A DNA stretch of 64,000 nt, from assembly GCF_000737705.1 (NCBI RefSeq), contig NZ_JPRH01000002.1, forward strand, positions 1 through 64,000, read 5' to 3'. Source of the stretch: Chryseobacterium soli (GTDB lineage Bacteria; Bacteroidota; Bacteroidia; Flavobacteriales; Weeksellaceae). The notes beneath the pieces are model-generated. The model saw only the letters and a program-made list of their open reading frames with translations, was not told the origin of the DNA and searched no databases. Position 1 is the first letter of the stretch, and each line of letters begins with the position of its first letter. Of the stretch, positions 9,190 to 18,454 are shown piece after piece. The position numbers and the translations under genes were made by a program.

Positions 9190-9516
9190 AATTTTGTGTT
9201 TTTAATTGAATTTTAATTTGACCATTTTGTTTGATTCTTATTGGCCAAAGAATTACTCGACAAAATTATGTAGTACAAAATAATTTTGAGTACCTGTTTT
9301 TTGTAGTGATTAGTAAATGTTATAAATTGCTGATTATCAATATTTTTTTATAGACATTTTCTTTTATGTTTTATTTTATACCGATTTTGTTTTATTATAT
9401 ATCTGTTATAACTGGTGTATTTAGTGTTTTTAACTTGTTTATTTAACAATATATATATTGCTGTTATTGTAAAAGATAAAAAATAGTTGTTTTTAAGATG
9501 CAGGCTAAAAGTGTCT
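9190..9516. other. A/T-rich intergenic region upstream of the RCC1 gene
   Basis: No coding sequence is seen. An inverted repeat lies at 9261-9269 and 9280-9288 (CAAAATTAT / ATAATTTTG), about 75 bp upstream of the RCC1 start codon, where an operator could sit. A 14-bp palindrome CAATATATATATTG lies at 9447-9460. The rest is featureless A/T-rich DNA. Confidence 0.4.
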
Positions 9517-10170
9517 TTATATATCCCCAGCCATCACCAAAACACTCACCTTATTATCTCCTGCGTTTAAGATTTCCCACGCAATAGTTGCTACGGTATT
9601 TCCGGTTGTGAAAACGTCATCGATTAAAAGAATATGCTTTCCGGTAATATTTTTTGTGAGAGAAAATGCATTTCCGGTTTCCAGGCGGTGTTGTTTGTCT
9701 TTCAAAGCCTGGGCTTTCGAATAATGATTCCGGCTGATCAGATGATGATCAAAAGGGATGTTGTAGAAAGCTGACAAGATTTCCGTAAATACATGCAGTT
9801 GATTATACCCCCTTTCCCTCTGCTTCTTGGGATGCAGAGGAACGGTTGCCAGCAGATCCGGTTTTTCGTCCTCAAAGTCCAGTCGTTCCGCAACCCATTC
9901 TGCAAGAACTTTTCCGGCTATTTCCCGGCTTCGGTATTTCAGTTCGTGAATGATTTTTCGGCTTAGGTTTTCTTTTTCAAACTGCATCAAAGCATAGGCA
10001 TTTTCAACAGGAAACAGCAATCTGCATTTCTCCTTAACCGGATTATTACTGTCATAAGAAAAGTGAGTAAAGTGAATCTGATCGAAACAGAGATTACATA
10101 CTAAAAGATGGGCATCAATGATTCTGTTGCAGTGAATGCAACGGTCCGGAAAAAATAAATCTAATATCAT
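9517..10170 (-). CDS. comF: ComF family phosphoribosyltransferase-like protein
   Basis: At 217 aa this has the usual ComF layout. An N-terminal zinc ribbon (FPDRCIHCNRII ... LVCNLCFD, two CxxC pairs within the first 35 residues) is followed by a type I phosphoribosyltransferase fold. The PRPP loop is LLIDDVFTTGNT near residues 175-186, and PLHPKKQRERGYNQ is the conserved ComF block near 112-125. ComF proteins take part in DNA uptake or recombination in naturally competent bacteria. In Bacteroidota the gene is conserved also where competence is unproven. It appears to be transcribed alone, downstream of the ScfR-like regulator on the same strand with a gap of 117 bp. Confidence 0.9.
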   Translation of the reverse strand: MILDLFFPDRCIHCNRIIDAHLLVCNLCFDQIHFTHFSYDSNNPVKEKCRLLFPVENAYALMQFEKENLSRKIIHELKYRSREIAGKVLAEWVAERLDFEDEKPDLLATVPLHPKKQRERGYNQLHVFTEILSAFYNIPFDHHLISRNHYSKAQALKDKQHRLETGNAFSLTKNITGKHILLIDDVFTTGNTVATIAWEILNAGDNKVSVLVMAGDI

Positions 10171-10287
10171 TGGGTGTTTTTATCACTAATATAAGATTTA
10201 TTAATGATAAAATTACATAGGATAGGTGTTGAATTACAGAACGATAAGAAAATTTAAATAATTTTACTTCTTACTGTCAATTGAAAA

Positions 10288-11763
10288 TTATTCGAATTCT
10301 TTCCTGATTTTTTCAATAGCATTCTTCATACTTAGATTGAAATGTTCCTTTTCCAGACGGATAGGAGGAGCCTGTCGAACTTCACAATCTGCAATGCTGC
10401 AGGATTCACAGGTGACGCCGACATTAATTGTTTGCAGAGAAGGGGATTTTATGAAATTTATTTTTTTAATTGTCTGTGAGTTCAGTAAAATTCCCAGACA
10501 GTAGCTTCTGTTGCTCCCATCGGAAAACGGATTTTTCTGTGAAGTGGAAATCACCAGGTAGCTCACACCCTGATCTTTGTAATGAGAGATCTGGGCACCG
10601 GTTAAGGTTTCATTTTCCTTTAAGTGCTGAAGGTTTTTCACAGCAATCCAACGGCGGCAGTAATGTTCATTGGTGGCATTCGCATGAGGGGCCTGCTGAT
10701 GGTTCAGATGGAGTTCTTTCAAAATCTGAATTTTATCTGAATTTTTCTTTTTGACCAGACATAAATAAAATAAATCCTTAATTCCCATTTCCGACGAGAG
10801 GAGATTTGTTAACCGGTAATAAAAAGTCTCCGGAGATTGGGTGAATTCTTCGATGAGGTTTTCAAAACTTTTCGGTTCCCAGGTATTTTGAAGGAAGAAT
10901 TCAGCAGTTTTGGCAATGATTTGTTCTTTTGAAATAAGCAAAGCTCCCGCAAAATAAGAGGCGTAAAAATTATTCAGAATTTCTTCAAAACTTCCGAAAT
11001 CCAGCCATGAGTAGGTGTTGGGACGGGCTTTGAGCTCTAAAACATTAAAAGCAATCTCTTTGGTGATGATAAAAATCTTTTGGTCTTTTTCTAATCTGTC
11101 ATTGAGAAGAAGTAATTTTTTCTCCGGAATAAATAAAGAACGGAGATGTTCCAGCGTCCCGAATGGTTCGAAATTTTCCGAGCGGATGGTATAATTAAAC
11201 TTTTCAATAAGAATATTTTCCAGCTTTTCGGTTTTTAAATCCTGACCGGGTTGGAGCTGGTTTTCCCGGGCAAACTGAATGGCTTTCTCTTCAATATCAG
11301 GAAAATAATTGTCATACAATTCCTGAAAAGATCTGAGGACTGCAAAATAAAAACGCTCCTTTCCCAAATTATAATTCTGGGAGATCTCTATCAATGCATT
11401 AATGAATGCAGTAACCTTTTTGGGTGCATCGCTGATGATGCTGATCAGGTTGTTTTTATTGATTCCGAAAAGGTCCAGGGGAATTTCTTTAAAAAAATCC
11501 GATTGCAGGATTTCATTAAAAGGAGCCAGGCTTTTATCAAGTTTGGTGGAAACAAGATCATCAAAAGTACAGCCCAGCGAATCTGAAAGTTGAATGATCT
11601 TGTCGTGTTTTGGATATTTTTTCCCATTTTCGATTTCGTTAAGATAAGATTTTGACAATCCTGTCTTTACCGCAAGGTCCTGCAGAGACCAGTTTTTCTT
11701 TTGCCTCTGCTGCTTGAGTTTTAGCCCAAAAACCGTTTTGATAAAGTCACTTTCCGAATTCAT
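10288..11763 (-). CDS. ScfR/RamB-type XRE regulator (short-chain fatty acyl / glyoxylate regulator)
   Basis: This 491-aa regulator has an N-terminal XRE HTH (residues about 10-65: LKQQRQKKNWSLQDLAVKTGLSKSYLNEIENGKKYP). A central IrrE/M78-like region follows, with no clear HExxH. The C-terminal domain (DUF2083-type) has the cysteine cluster CESCSIADCEVRQAPP near residues 450-465. This architecture belongs to the family of ScfR, MccR and RamB, which sense short-chain acyl-CoAs. RamB of Corynebacterium controls aceA and aceB. Here the gene is divergent from aceB-aceA, and a perfect palindrome lies between them, so control of the glyoxylate shunt is a strong contextual inference. The cysteine cluster may bind a metal or respond to redox state. 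Confidence 0.85.
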   Translation of the reverse strand: MNSESDFIKTVFGLKLKQQRQKKNWSLQDLAVKTGLSKSYLNEIENGKKYPKHDKIIQLSDSLGCTFDDLVSTKLDKSLAPFNEILQSDFFKEIPLDLFGINKNNLISIISDAPKKVTAFINALIEISQNYNLGKERFYFAVLRSFQELYDNYFPDIEEKAIQFARENQLQPGQDLKTEKLENILIEKFNYTIRSENFEPFGTLEHLRSLFIPEKKLLLLNDRLEKDQKIFIITKEIAFNVLELKARPNTYSWLDFGSFEEILNNFYASYFAGALLISKEQIIAKTAEFFLQNTWEPKSFENLIEEFTQSPETFYYRLTNLLSSEMGIKDLFYLCLVKKKNSDKIQILKELHLNHQQAPHANATNEHYCRRWIAVKNLQHLKENETLTGAQISHYKDQGVSYLVISTSQKNPFSDGSNRSYCLGILLNSQTIKKINFIKSPSLQTINVGVTCESCSIADCEVRQAPPIRLEKEHFNLSMKNAIEKIRKEFE

Positions 11764-11819
11764 GATTCAAATATAAATAATTGAAAGCGATTTTACGCAT
11801 AATAATTTTTTAAAATATT

Positions 11820-11835
11820 TAGCGAACGTTCGCTA
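11820..11835. promoter_or_regulatory. Palindromic operator candidate of the aceBA locus
   Basis: TAGCGAACGTTCGCTA is a perfect 16-bp palindrome in the 127-bp region between the divergent ScfR/RamB-like regulator and aceB. Its centre is about 31 bp upstream of the TTTG of the aceB -7 box, so it overlaps the -33 region. It is GC-rich in an A/T-rich spacer. This is the likely binding site of the regulator. From that position the protein could act as a repressor or as a class II-type activator. Confidence 0.65.
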
Positions 11836-11854
11836 TTTATTGAATGTTTTTATT

Positions 11855-11862
11855 TAAGTTTG
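11855..11862 (+). promoter_or_regulatory. aceB promoter -7 box
   Basis: TAAGTTTG matches TAnnTTTG exactly and lies 28 nt upstream of the aceB start codon, just downstream of the palindromic operator candidate. Confidence 0.65.
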
Positions 11863-11890
11863 TAATATCAAATCACAAAATCAATAGGTT

Positions 11891-13465
11891 ATGGAAACCA
11901 GAACTCAATTAAAAATAAAGTCAGATAGACATTTTGAAGAAATTTTCACTTCCGATGTAATGGATTTTCTTGTGGAGCTACATCAGAATTTTAATTCCAA
12001 AAGACTGAATCTTTTAGAGGAAAGAAAAAAAGTACAGCTGGAATTTGACAAGGGACATCTTCCAGGATTTTTAAAAGAAACGGAAGAAATACGGACCGGA
12101 AATTGGACGTGTGCGCCGCTTCCGGAAGATTTATTGGATCGCAGGGTTGAAATTACAGGACCTGTAGACCGGAAAATGATTATCAATGCCCTGAACGCGG
12201 GGACTTCCACCTTCATGGCAGACTTTGAAGACAGTAATTCTCCGACTTGGAATAACTGTATTCAGGGACAGATTAATCTTTCTGATGCCATTAACAGAAA
12301 TATTGATTTCAAAAATGAACAGGGGAAATTGTATCGGTTGAATGACAAAGTCGCAATTCTTCTGGTTCGACCGAGAGGATTGCATCTTCAGGAAAAACAT
12401 ATAGAGATCAACGGGGAAGAGGCTTCTGCTTCACTGGTAGATTTCGGAATTTATTTTTTCAGAAATATAGAAAAGCTGCGTGAGCAGGGAAGTGCAACCT
12501 ATTTTTACCTGCCAAAATTAGAGCAGTATAAAGAAGCCCGATGGTGGAATGAAGTATTTGTTTTTGCCCAGAATTATCTGGGAATTCCGCAAGGAACAAT
12601 TAAAGCAACAGTTTTGATTGAAACAATTACTGCTTCATTTCAGATCGATGAGATTTTATATGAGCTCAAGGAGCATAGCTCTGGCTTAAACTGCGGACGA
12701 TGGGATTATATTTTTTCATTCATTAAAAAATTCAGAAACCTTCCACAATTTGTCCTTCCGGACAGGGATCAGGTAACGATGGCAACTCCTTTTATGGAGG
12801 CATATTCAAAAAGGGTGATTGAGATCTGTCACAAAAGAAATGTACATGCTATTGGCGGAATGGCGGCCCAGATCCCGGTAAAAGATAATTATGAAGCCAA
12901 CAGTATTGCTTTTGAAAAAGTACGTAATGATAAGAAACGGGAAGTGAAAAATGGACATGATGGCACCTGGGTAGCTCATCCGGCATTGGTTTCTGTAGCG
13001 AAAGATATTTTTGACCAATATATGCCTTTGCAAAATCAGATCGATAAAAAATTTGACTATCAGATTAAAGCTGCTGACCTGCTTGAAATCCCCAAAGGAG
13101 AAGTGACCGAAAAAGGCGTACGTAAAAACATCAATGTAGGTATCCTGTACCTTGAAAGCTGGCTGACGGGAACTGGTGCTGCTGCCATCTACAATCTGAT
13201 GGAAGATGCTGCTACCGCAGAGATTTCCAGAACGCAGATCTGGCAGTGGCTGCAAAATGAAACATTACTAAGTGATGACCGCAAATTAACCCGGGCTATG
13301 GTGCTTCAGTGGGAGCTCGAAGAACTGGACCACATTGAAAAATACGTGGGGGAAGAAAGATTCAGAAACGGGAAATTCAATCTCGCCAAAGAGCTGTTCA
13401 ATGAATTGATCTTCTCTGAAAAATTTGAAGAATTCCTGACTTTAAAGACATATCCGTTTATTTAA
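11891..13465 (+). CDS. aceB: Malate synthase A
   Basis: Condenses glyoxylate and acetyl-CoA to malate, the second step of the glyoxylate shunt in the cytoplasm. The 524-aa length fits malate synthase A rather than the longer G form. Family blocks are present: FMADFEDSNSPTW near residues 110-122, VLIETITASFQIDEIL (the catalytic Glu region), GLNCGRWDYIFS, ATPFMEAYSKRVIEICHKRNVHAIGGMAAQIP, and NGHDGTWVAHPALV. The C-terminal helical domain carries the conserved catalytic-Asp region (MEDAATAEISRTQIWQWL). It is upstream of aceA on the same strand, separated by 100 bp of an A/C-rich simple repeat, and divergent from its probable regulator. Confidence 0.97.
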   Translation: METRTQLKIKSDRHFEEIFTSDVMDFLVELHQNFNSKRLNLLEERKKVQLEFDKGHLPGFLKETEEIRTGNWTCAPLPEDLLDRRVEITGPVDRKMIINALNAGTSTFMADFEDSNSPTWNNCIQGQINLSDAINRNIDFKNEQGKLYRLNDKVAILLVRPRGLHLQEKHIEINGEEASASLVDFGIYFFRNIEKLREQGSATYFYLPKLEQYKEARWWNEVFVFAQNYLGIPQGTIKATVLIETITASFQIDEILYELKEHSSGLNCGRWDYIFSFIKKFRNLPQFVLPDRDQVTMATPFMEAYSKRVIEICHKRNVHAIGGMAAQIPVKDNYEANSIAFEKVRNDKKREVKNGHDGTWVAHPALVSVAKDIFDQYMPLQNQIDKKFDYQIKAADLLEIPKGEVTEKGVRKNINVGILYLESWLTGTGAAAIYNLMEDAATAEISRTQIWQWLQNETLLSDDRKLTRAMVLQWELEELDHIEKYVGEERFRNGKFNLAKELFNELIFSEKFEEFLTLKTYPFI

Positions 13466-13565
13466 AACAAAATCAAAAATCTAAACACCAAAAACCAAAA
13501 ACTAACAACTAACAACCAATAACCAATAACCAATAACTGTCAACCATTAACCAACAACCAAAAAT
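13466..13565. repeat. A/C-rich simple repeat between aceB and aceA
   Basis: The 100-bp spacer is almost free of G. It consists of degenerate copies of AACCAATAAC / AACAACCA / AACTAACAAC. It forms no stable hairpin and contains no terminator, so aceB-aceA read-through is expected. Such repeats can change copy number by slippage, and here that would alter the leader in front of aceA. Confidence 0.75.
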
Positions 13566-14846
13566 ATGAAAACAAAACAAGAACAAATCCAGGCTATAGA
13601 ACAAGACTGGATTACCAATCCCCGCTGGAGCGGAGTAAAGAGACCATACACGGCAGAAGATGTAGTAAAACTTCGAGGTACTTACCAAATCGATTACACC
13701 ATTGCTACAGAAATGTCGAAGAAATTCTGGGAAAAATTAAATACCCAGGATTATGTTGCAGGACTGGGTGCCTTAACCGGAAATCAGGCGGTTCAGGAAG
13801 TAGATGCCGGTCTGGAAGCTATTTATCTTTCAGGGTGGCAGGTGGCTGCAGATGCGAATTTGTCAGGTGAAATGTATCCCGATCAGTCTTTATATCCCGC
13901 TAATTCTGTACCATCGGTGGTGAAAAAGATCAATAATGCCTTGTTGAGAGCAGATCAGATCCAGTCTGTAAACGGTACTGGTGATAGGGAATATTTAGTT
14001 CCGATCATTGCTGATGCGGAAGCCGGTTTCGGAGGAAACCTGAATGCTTTTGAACTGATGAAACAAATGATTGAGGCCGGAGCTGCCGCTGTGCACTTTG
14101 AGGATCAGCTTTCTTCTGCTAAAAAATGCGGGCATTTAGGAGGAAAAGTACTGGTGCCTACTCAGGAAGCTGTTAATAAACTTATTGCAGCCCGCCTTGC
14201 ATCGGATGTAACGGGAGTTCCAAGTGTTATTATTGCCAGAACGGATGCAGATGCCGCGGATCTTCTGACCTCAGATATTGATGAACGTGACAGAAAATTT
14301 GTAACAGGAGAAAGAACTTCCGAAGGGTTTTATGTCGTAAAAAATGGAGTAGAGCAGGGGATTGACCGTGGGTTGTCCTATGCACCGTATGCCGATTTGA
14401 TTTGGATGGAAACCTCAAATCCTGACCTGGAACTGGCAAGGAAATTTGCAGAAGGAATCCATTCAAAATTCTCGGGTAAAATGCTAGCTTATAACTGTTC
14501 TCCATCTTTCAACTGGGCAGCAAGACTATCAGTAGATGAAATGTTGAATTTCAGAGAAGAACTTGCAAAAATGGGGTATAAATTCCAGTTTATTACGCTG
14601 GCTGGTTTCCATGCACTCAATACCGCAATGTTTGAACTGGCATTAGCGTATAAAGAAAGAGGTATGGCTGGTTATTCTGAATTGCAGGAACGTGAATTTG
14701 CATTGCAGCAGAAAGGATTCAGAGCTGTAAAACATCAGTCTTTTGTGGGAACCGGATATTTTGATGAAGTTCAAAATGTGGTAACCAGTGGTTCTTCAAC
14801 AACTGTAGCCATGAAAGATTCTACAGAAACAGCCCAGTTCCATTAA
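13566..14846 (+). CDS. aceA: Isocitrate lyase
   Basis: Cleaves isocitrate to succinate and glyoxylate, the first step of the glyoxylate shunt. The 426-aa protein carries the catalytic KKCGH loop ([17 protein letters not shown] near residues 178-194), the metal-binding segment [22 protein letters not shown], and YNCSPSFNW in the C-terminal part. Length and motifs match bacterial isocitrate lyases of about 430 aa. It lies downstream of aceB in the same orientation and is followed by a clear terminator at 14880-14908, so the pair probably forms one transcriptional unit under the divergent ScfR/RamB-like regulator. Confidence 0.97.
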   Translation: MKTKQEQIQAIEQDWITNPRWSGVKRPYTAEDVVKLRGTYQIDYTIATEMSKKFWEKLNTQDYVAGLGALTGNQAVQEVDAGLEAIYLSGWQVAADANLSGEMYPDQSLYPANSVPSVVKKINNALLRADQIQSVNGTGDREYLVPIIADAEAGFGGNLNAFELMKQMIEAGAAAVHFEDQLSSAKKCGHLGGKVLVPTQEAVNKLIAARLASDVTGVPSVIIARTDADAADLLTSDIDERDRKFVTGERTSEGFYVVKNGVEQGIDRGLSYAPYADLIWMETSNPDLELARKFAEGIHSKFSGKMLAYNCSPSFNWAARLSVDEMLNFREELAKMGYKFQFITLAGFHALNTAMFELALAYKERGMAGYSELQEREFALQQKGFRAVKHQSFVGTGYFDEVQNVVTSGSSTTVAMKDSTETAQFH

Positions 14847-14879
14847 ATCATTTTCCCATATTTAATACAATTTTTAGGT

Positions 14880-14908
14880 AAACCTTCTCTATATGGGGAA
14901 GGTTTTTT
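14880..14908 (+). terminator. Terminator after aceA
   Basis: Inverted repeat AAACCTTC / GAAGGTTT with a 10-nt loop, followed by a T run, 33 bp after the aceA stop codon. Confidence 0.8.
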
Positions 14909-14933
14909 ATTTAAAATATTTCAGTTAAAAGGT

Positions 14934-14982
14934 ATTTTTCATCAATAGAAACAGGTTTTAACCCGTTTTGTTCATTGAAGAT
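14934..14982. repeat. REP-like palindromic element
   Basis: The core ACAGGTTTTAACCCGT (14951-14966) is an imperfect palindrome with outer arms TCAAT / ATTGA. It resembles a common flavobacterial intergenic repeat with the core ACGGGTTnAAACCCGT. A 31-codon minus-strand frame covers it but shows no sign of being a gene. Confidence 0.45.
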
Positions 14983-15061
14983 TCCCAGTTGCATGATGTT
15001 TAGCATGCCGTTTGAAAAAATAAAAATTTATATATTTGATTAATAATGAAGCCGCACAATA

Positions 15062-15451
15062 ATGAGTTTAATCTATCAGAAACAAATACAGGTAACCGAA
15101 GATCACATTGATCAGCTTAACCATGTCAATAACGTGCAGTATGTACATTGGGTAGAAGAAATTGCTGCTGAACATTGGGAGTCTGTAAAAGATAAAACAG
15201 AATATGCAAAAGATGGATGGATGCTTGTAGATCATCACATTCAATACAAAAAGCAGGTGTATTTACATGATATGATCACCGTAAAAACCTATCCGAAAGC
15301 ACCTGAAGGAATTAAGCAGCCCAGAAAAGTTGAATTTTATTGTAATGACCGGCTTGTTGTAGATTCTGATACACTTTGGGTTTTAGTGGATATGGAAACA
15401 AAAAAAGTGAAGCGGCTGGGTGAAGATTGGCTGGGAAATATCTTTGAATAA
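15062..15451 (+). CDS. Acyl-CoA thioesterase (4-hydroxybenzoyl-CoA thioesterase-like hotdog)
   Basis: A 129-aa single hotdog-fold protein. The N-terminal part (VTEDHIDQLNHVNNVQYVHWVEEIAAEHW) carries the hot-dog thioesterase signature in which an Asp or Asn followed by HVNNxxYxxW lines the active site. The following strand (VDHHIQYKKQVYLHDMITVKTYP) is also typical. Such enzymes hydrolyse acyl-CoA or acyl-ACP thioesters. The substrate cannot be told from the sequence. It is monocistronic; the gene to its right runs in the opposite direction. Confidence 0.88.
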   Translation: MSLIYQKQIQVTEDHIDQLNHVNNVQYVHWVEEIAAEHWESVKDKTEYAKDGWMLVDHHIQYKKQVYLHDMITVKTYPKAPEGIKQPRKVEFYCNDRLVVDSDTLWVLVDMETKKVKRLGEDWLGNIFE

Positions 15452-15499
15452 TAGATTTTCCGGGATTCTTTCAATACTTCAATTTTCTTATTTTTGAAA

Positions 15500-16948
15500 T
15501 CAGAACTTATAAGCTGTAACACCTCTGTTTTCTATAAATTCCTCTTCATTTTTAGTATATTCAGAAGAGTATAATTCATTCAGTTTCTGTAGGGTAAGCT
15601 TTTGGATGACATTTCCCTGCAGGTCCAGAATATACCATTCTCCACCCATTACTGCATGCTCATCATAATATACTTCATGCTTTTTCCATTGACTGTATTC
15701 GTGATCCAGGTCAAATCTGTACACTTCTCCATTTTTGTTGGCAAGATATAAATTGGGGGTCAGTTCTTCTATCCATTCATATTCAAAGGGTATGATGACT
15801 TCTGATTTTAAATTAACGATTCCCCATTGGCCTTTCCCTAATATTTTACCGTAGCTGGTATAATAATCCTCATTTAAATCAGTGATTTTATGGCTAACAT
15901 GGTCATAAAATTCGTCAGAATGGGTCCATGAGAAATCGCCTGTAAACGCTTTTAATTTTGTGGCATCAAACGTCTAGTCCAAGTAATCATACTCGGGTCT
16001 TGTTTCAAAAGTCTCATTCTTTAGAAGTCCCCATTTTTTATCAATATCAAAAAACCGGATGAAGGTATTTTTCTGGTCTACAAGCTGTCCTTCTGCGAGT
16101 TTTACTTTGGTTTTATGGGTAAGAGAATGAAGCAAAATATCATTTTAATGCTGCGTGAAAACATAATCTAAAGAGTCATTAACGAATAACTTTTCATAAA
16201 ATCCATCGATTAAAAACTCATTCTGATGGTTAACCACACTGAAGGTTTGTCCTTCTTCGACTGTATATAAAGTATGGGAATGAATTTTTTCAGCATATTT
16301 CACACTGATCTCAGTAAAAGTATTGTCCTGCTCATTAAAAGCAACCGTTGGAATATGGTTTGGGATATGTCCTTTTTCTTCTTTTATAAAACGTCCTTTT
16401 GCATCAAAATAAAAAAGTTTTTTAATGAAACTTCCAACATCTTCCTGGTTATCGGGATGCATGGTACAGCAAAATACACAGAAATCTTTATAATAGCTTA
16501 TTTCGCTAAAAAATGGGAGAATCAGAATACTGTTATTCTTAAGGTTCATCACTCCTGCCAGATGAAAATAATTTTTGTTAAAAAATTCATTAAAAGGTTT
16601 GGTAATTCTGTTAATATCGAAATTTGCCTGATACAGGGAATTGTGGTATTCCCGTAGAACAGAAAAGGAATGTTTTTTATCTTTATGATGAAGATAATGC
16701 AGGCCGTTTTCAACCATTACTGGATAAGTTGCTGTAAAATCTTTGTTTGTGTGATGTTCGAAGGATACACTTTCAAGATACTCACGGAAATCCAGATCCA
16801 GAATAAACTTATAATCAAATCTGTTTTCAAGTTCTGATTTTTTCTGTTCCTGAATTTCTTCATCAGAATAAAGAGGATCCTTATCAAGATAAGACCTTAA
16901 AAAGTTATGGGCTATTTTAAACGTTGAATCATTTTGATCATGGTCCAT
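15500..16948 (-). pseudogene. WG-repeat protein gene with two in-frame nonsense codons
   Basis: Reading the minus strand in one frame from 16948 to 15500 gives about 480 codons, interrupted only by TAA at 16145-16147 and TAG at 15974-15976. No frameshift is needed. The frame between and after the stops stays protein-like, with WG-type repeat signatures: DKKWGLLKNETFE, GKGQWGIVNLKSEVIIPFEYEWIEEL, GGEWYILDLQGNVIQKL. The first 267 codons precede the first stop and encode a soluble domain of unknown type with CVFCCTMHP. Both stops can be explained as one-base changes, probably C to T in Gln codons. The gene is a recent pseudogene, or the two positions are sequence errors. WG-repeat proteins are common in Flavobacteriia, with no known common function. 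Confidence 0.82.
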
Positions 16949-16998
16949 TTTTGTAATTTTAAATCAAAGCTAAAATAATTAATTTCAAACTTAAGCCT

Positions 16999-17006
16999 TA
17001 TCTTTG
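16999..17006 (+). promoter_or_regulatory. queD promoter -7 box, leaderless start
   Basis: TATCTTTG matches TAnnTTTG. Only 4 nt separate it from the ATG at 17011, so transcription should start at or next to the start codon and give a leaderless mRNA. This also fixes the choice of start. Confidence 0.65.
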
Positions 17007-17010
17007 CATT

Positions 17011-17454
17011 ATGATACGTATTACAAAAATTTTTACATTCGAAACAGCCCACGTACTGTATAATTACGATGGTAAATGTAAAAATATGCATGGACATTCC
17101 TATAAACTGTTTGTGACAGTGAAAGGAAAACCTATTAATGATATGGAAAACCCTAAGAATGGGATGGTTGTAGATTTTGGAGATATTAAAACGATCGTGA
17201 AATCTGAAATTGTAGATGTTTGGGATCATGCCGTTTTACTCAATGCGCTTTCTCCGCATAAAGAACTGGGAGAAGATCTTGAAGAAAAAGGTCATAAAGT
17301 AATCTATTGCAGTTTTCAGCCGACCTGTGAAAATATGCTGTATGCTATTGCTGCTAAAATAAAATCAAAACTTCCTGCAGATATTTCTCTGGCTTACCTT
17401 AAGCTTCATGAGACCGAAAATTCTTACGGAGAATGGTTTGCAGAAGATAATTAA
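17011..17454 (+). CDS. queD: 6-carboxy-5,6,7,8-tetrahydropterin synthase
   Basis: A 147-aa member of the PTPS/QueD family, which converts 7,8-dihydroneopterin triphosphate to 6-carboxytetrahydropterin in queuosine and preQ1 biosynthesis. The zinc ligands are visible as FETAHVL (first His) and the CKNMHGHSYKL block (HGH, with a Cys close by, as in QueD). The catalytic WDHAVLL and the C-terminal LHETENSYGEW also match. No other queuosine genes lie nearby. lpxH follows after 26 bp on the same strand and is probably co-transcribed. Confidence 0.93.
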   Translation: MIRITKIFTFETAHVLYNYDGKCKNMHGHSYKLFVTVKGKPINDMENPKNGMVVDFGDIKTIVKSEIVDVWDHAVLLNALSPHKELGEDLEEKGHKVIYCSFQPTCENMLYAIAAKIKSKLPADISLAYLKLHETENSYGEWFAEDN

Positions 17455-17480
17455 TAACTGACCTTACAAAATACAAGCCG

Positions 17481-18251
17481 GTGTTAAAGACAACCATCAA
17501 TTTAGAACCTGGGAAAAAAGTATACTTCGCATCAGATCAGCATTTCGGTGCGCCGGATCCTAAGCAGAGCAAGGTGCGTGAGGAGAAATTTATCCGCTGG
17601 ATGGATCAGATCAAAGAAGATGCTCAGGTGTTGTTTCTGATGGGCGATCTTTTTGATTTCTGGCATGAATGGAAGCATGTGATCCCGAAAGGATATGTAC
17701 GTGTCCTCGGGAAAATCGCTGAACTGAAAGACAGAGGTATTCACGTCTATTTTTTTGTAGGAAACCACGATCTCTGGATGAAGGATTATCTGGAAGAAGA
17801 GATCGGATGTACTGTTTTTTATAAGAAACAGTATTTTGAAATGGGTGGCAAACAATTTTTACTGGCTCACGGAGATGGCTTGGGACCAGGTGATAAAGGA
17901 TATAAAAGAATGAAAAAGGTCTTTACCAATCCTGTTGCCCAATGGTTTTTTAAATGGCTGCATCCGGATATTGCAATGAAGATTGCCTTATACATGTCAC
18001 AGAAAAATAAAATGATTTCCGGTGATGAGGACAAAGCATTTCTGGGGGAAGACAAAGAATTTTTGATCATCTATTCCAAAGAAAAGCTGAAGACGCAGAA
18101 AATTGATTATTTCATTTACGGACACCGTCATCTTCCAATGGTGCTGGATTTGGGACAAGAATCTCAATACATCAACCTTGGAGATTGGATTTCTTACTTT
18201 ACCTACGGGGTTTTTGAGGAAAAATTTGAATTAAAAACTTTTGACAAATAA
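17481..18251 (+). CDS. lpxH: UDP-2,3-diacylglucosamine diphosphatase
   Basis: Hydrolyses UDP-2,3-diacylglucosamine to lipid X in lipid A synthesis, at the inner face of the cytoplasmic membrane. The 256-aa calcineurin-like phosphoesterase shows all metal-binding motifs in order: SDQHFGAP, GDLFDFW, GNHD, LAHGDGLG and GHRHLP. The gene starts with GTG at 17481; no earlier in-frame start is plausible because queD ends 26 bp before. The spacing suggests co-transcription with queD. Confidence 0.92.
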   Translation: MLKTTINLEPGKKVYFASDQHFGAPDPKQSKVREEKFIRWMDQIKEDAQVLFLMGDLFDFWHEWKHVIPKGYVRVLGKIAELKDRGIHVYFFVGNHDLWMKDYLEEEIGCTVFYKKQYFEMGGKQFLLAHGDGLGPGDKGYKRMKKVFTNPVAQWFFKWLHPDIAMKIALYMSQKNKMISGDEDKAFLGEDKEFLIIYSKEKLKTQKIDYFIYGHRHLPMVLDLGQESQYINLGDWISYFTYGVFEEKFELKTFDK

Positions 18252-18454
18252 GCAAAAAAAATTACCCCTTAAAAGAGGTAACTTTCGAATGGACCGAAAT
18301 CCACTCTTGTTTTTAATCCATATTCCGATTTTATAATTGCAAGAATTCTACCAAAGTAGAATAGATGATATTAAAAAAATATTAAAAAAAGTTTTTTAGC
18401 GAATTGCGTTCCCGAATCAATCGATAAAAGACCTACAAAATACTTGTATAAGCA

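Noticed and set aside
14918..15010. A 31-codon minus-strand frame between aceA and the thioesterase
   Set aside because: It coincides with a palindromic REP-like element and has no promoter.
15500..16948. Stop-codon recoding as an explanation of the interrupted WG-repeat gene
   Set aside because: Two different stop codons (TAA and TAG) are involved and no recoding signal is seen; mutation is simpler.
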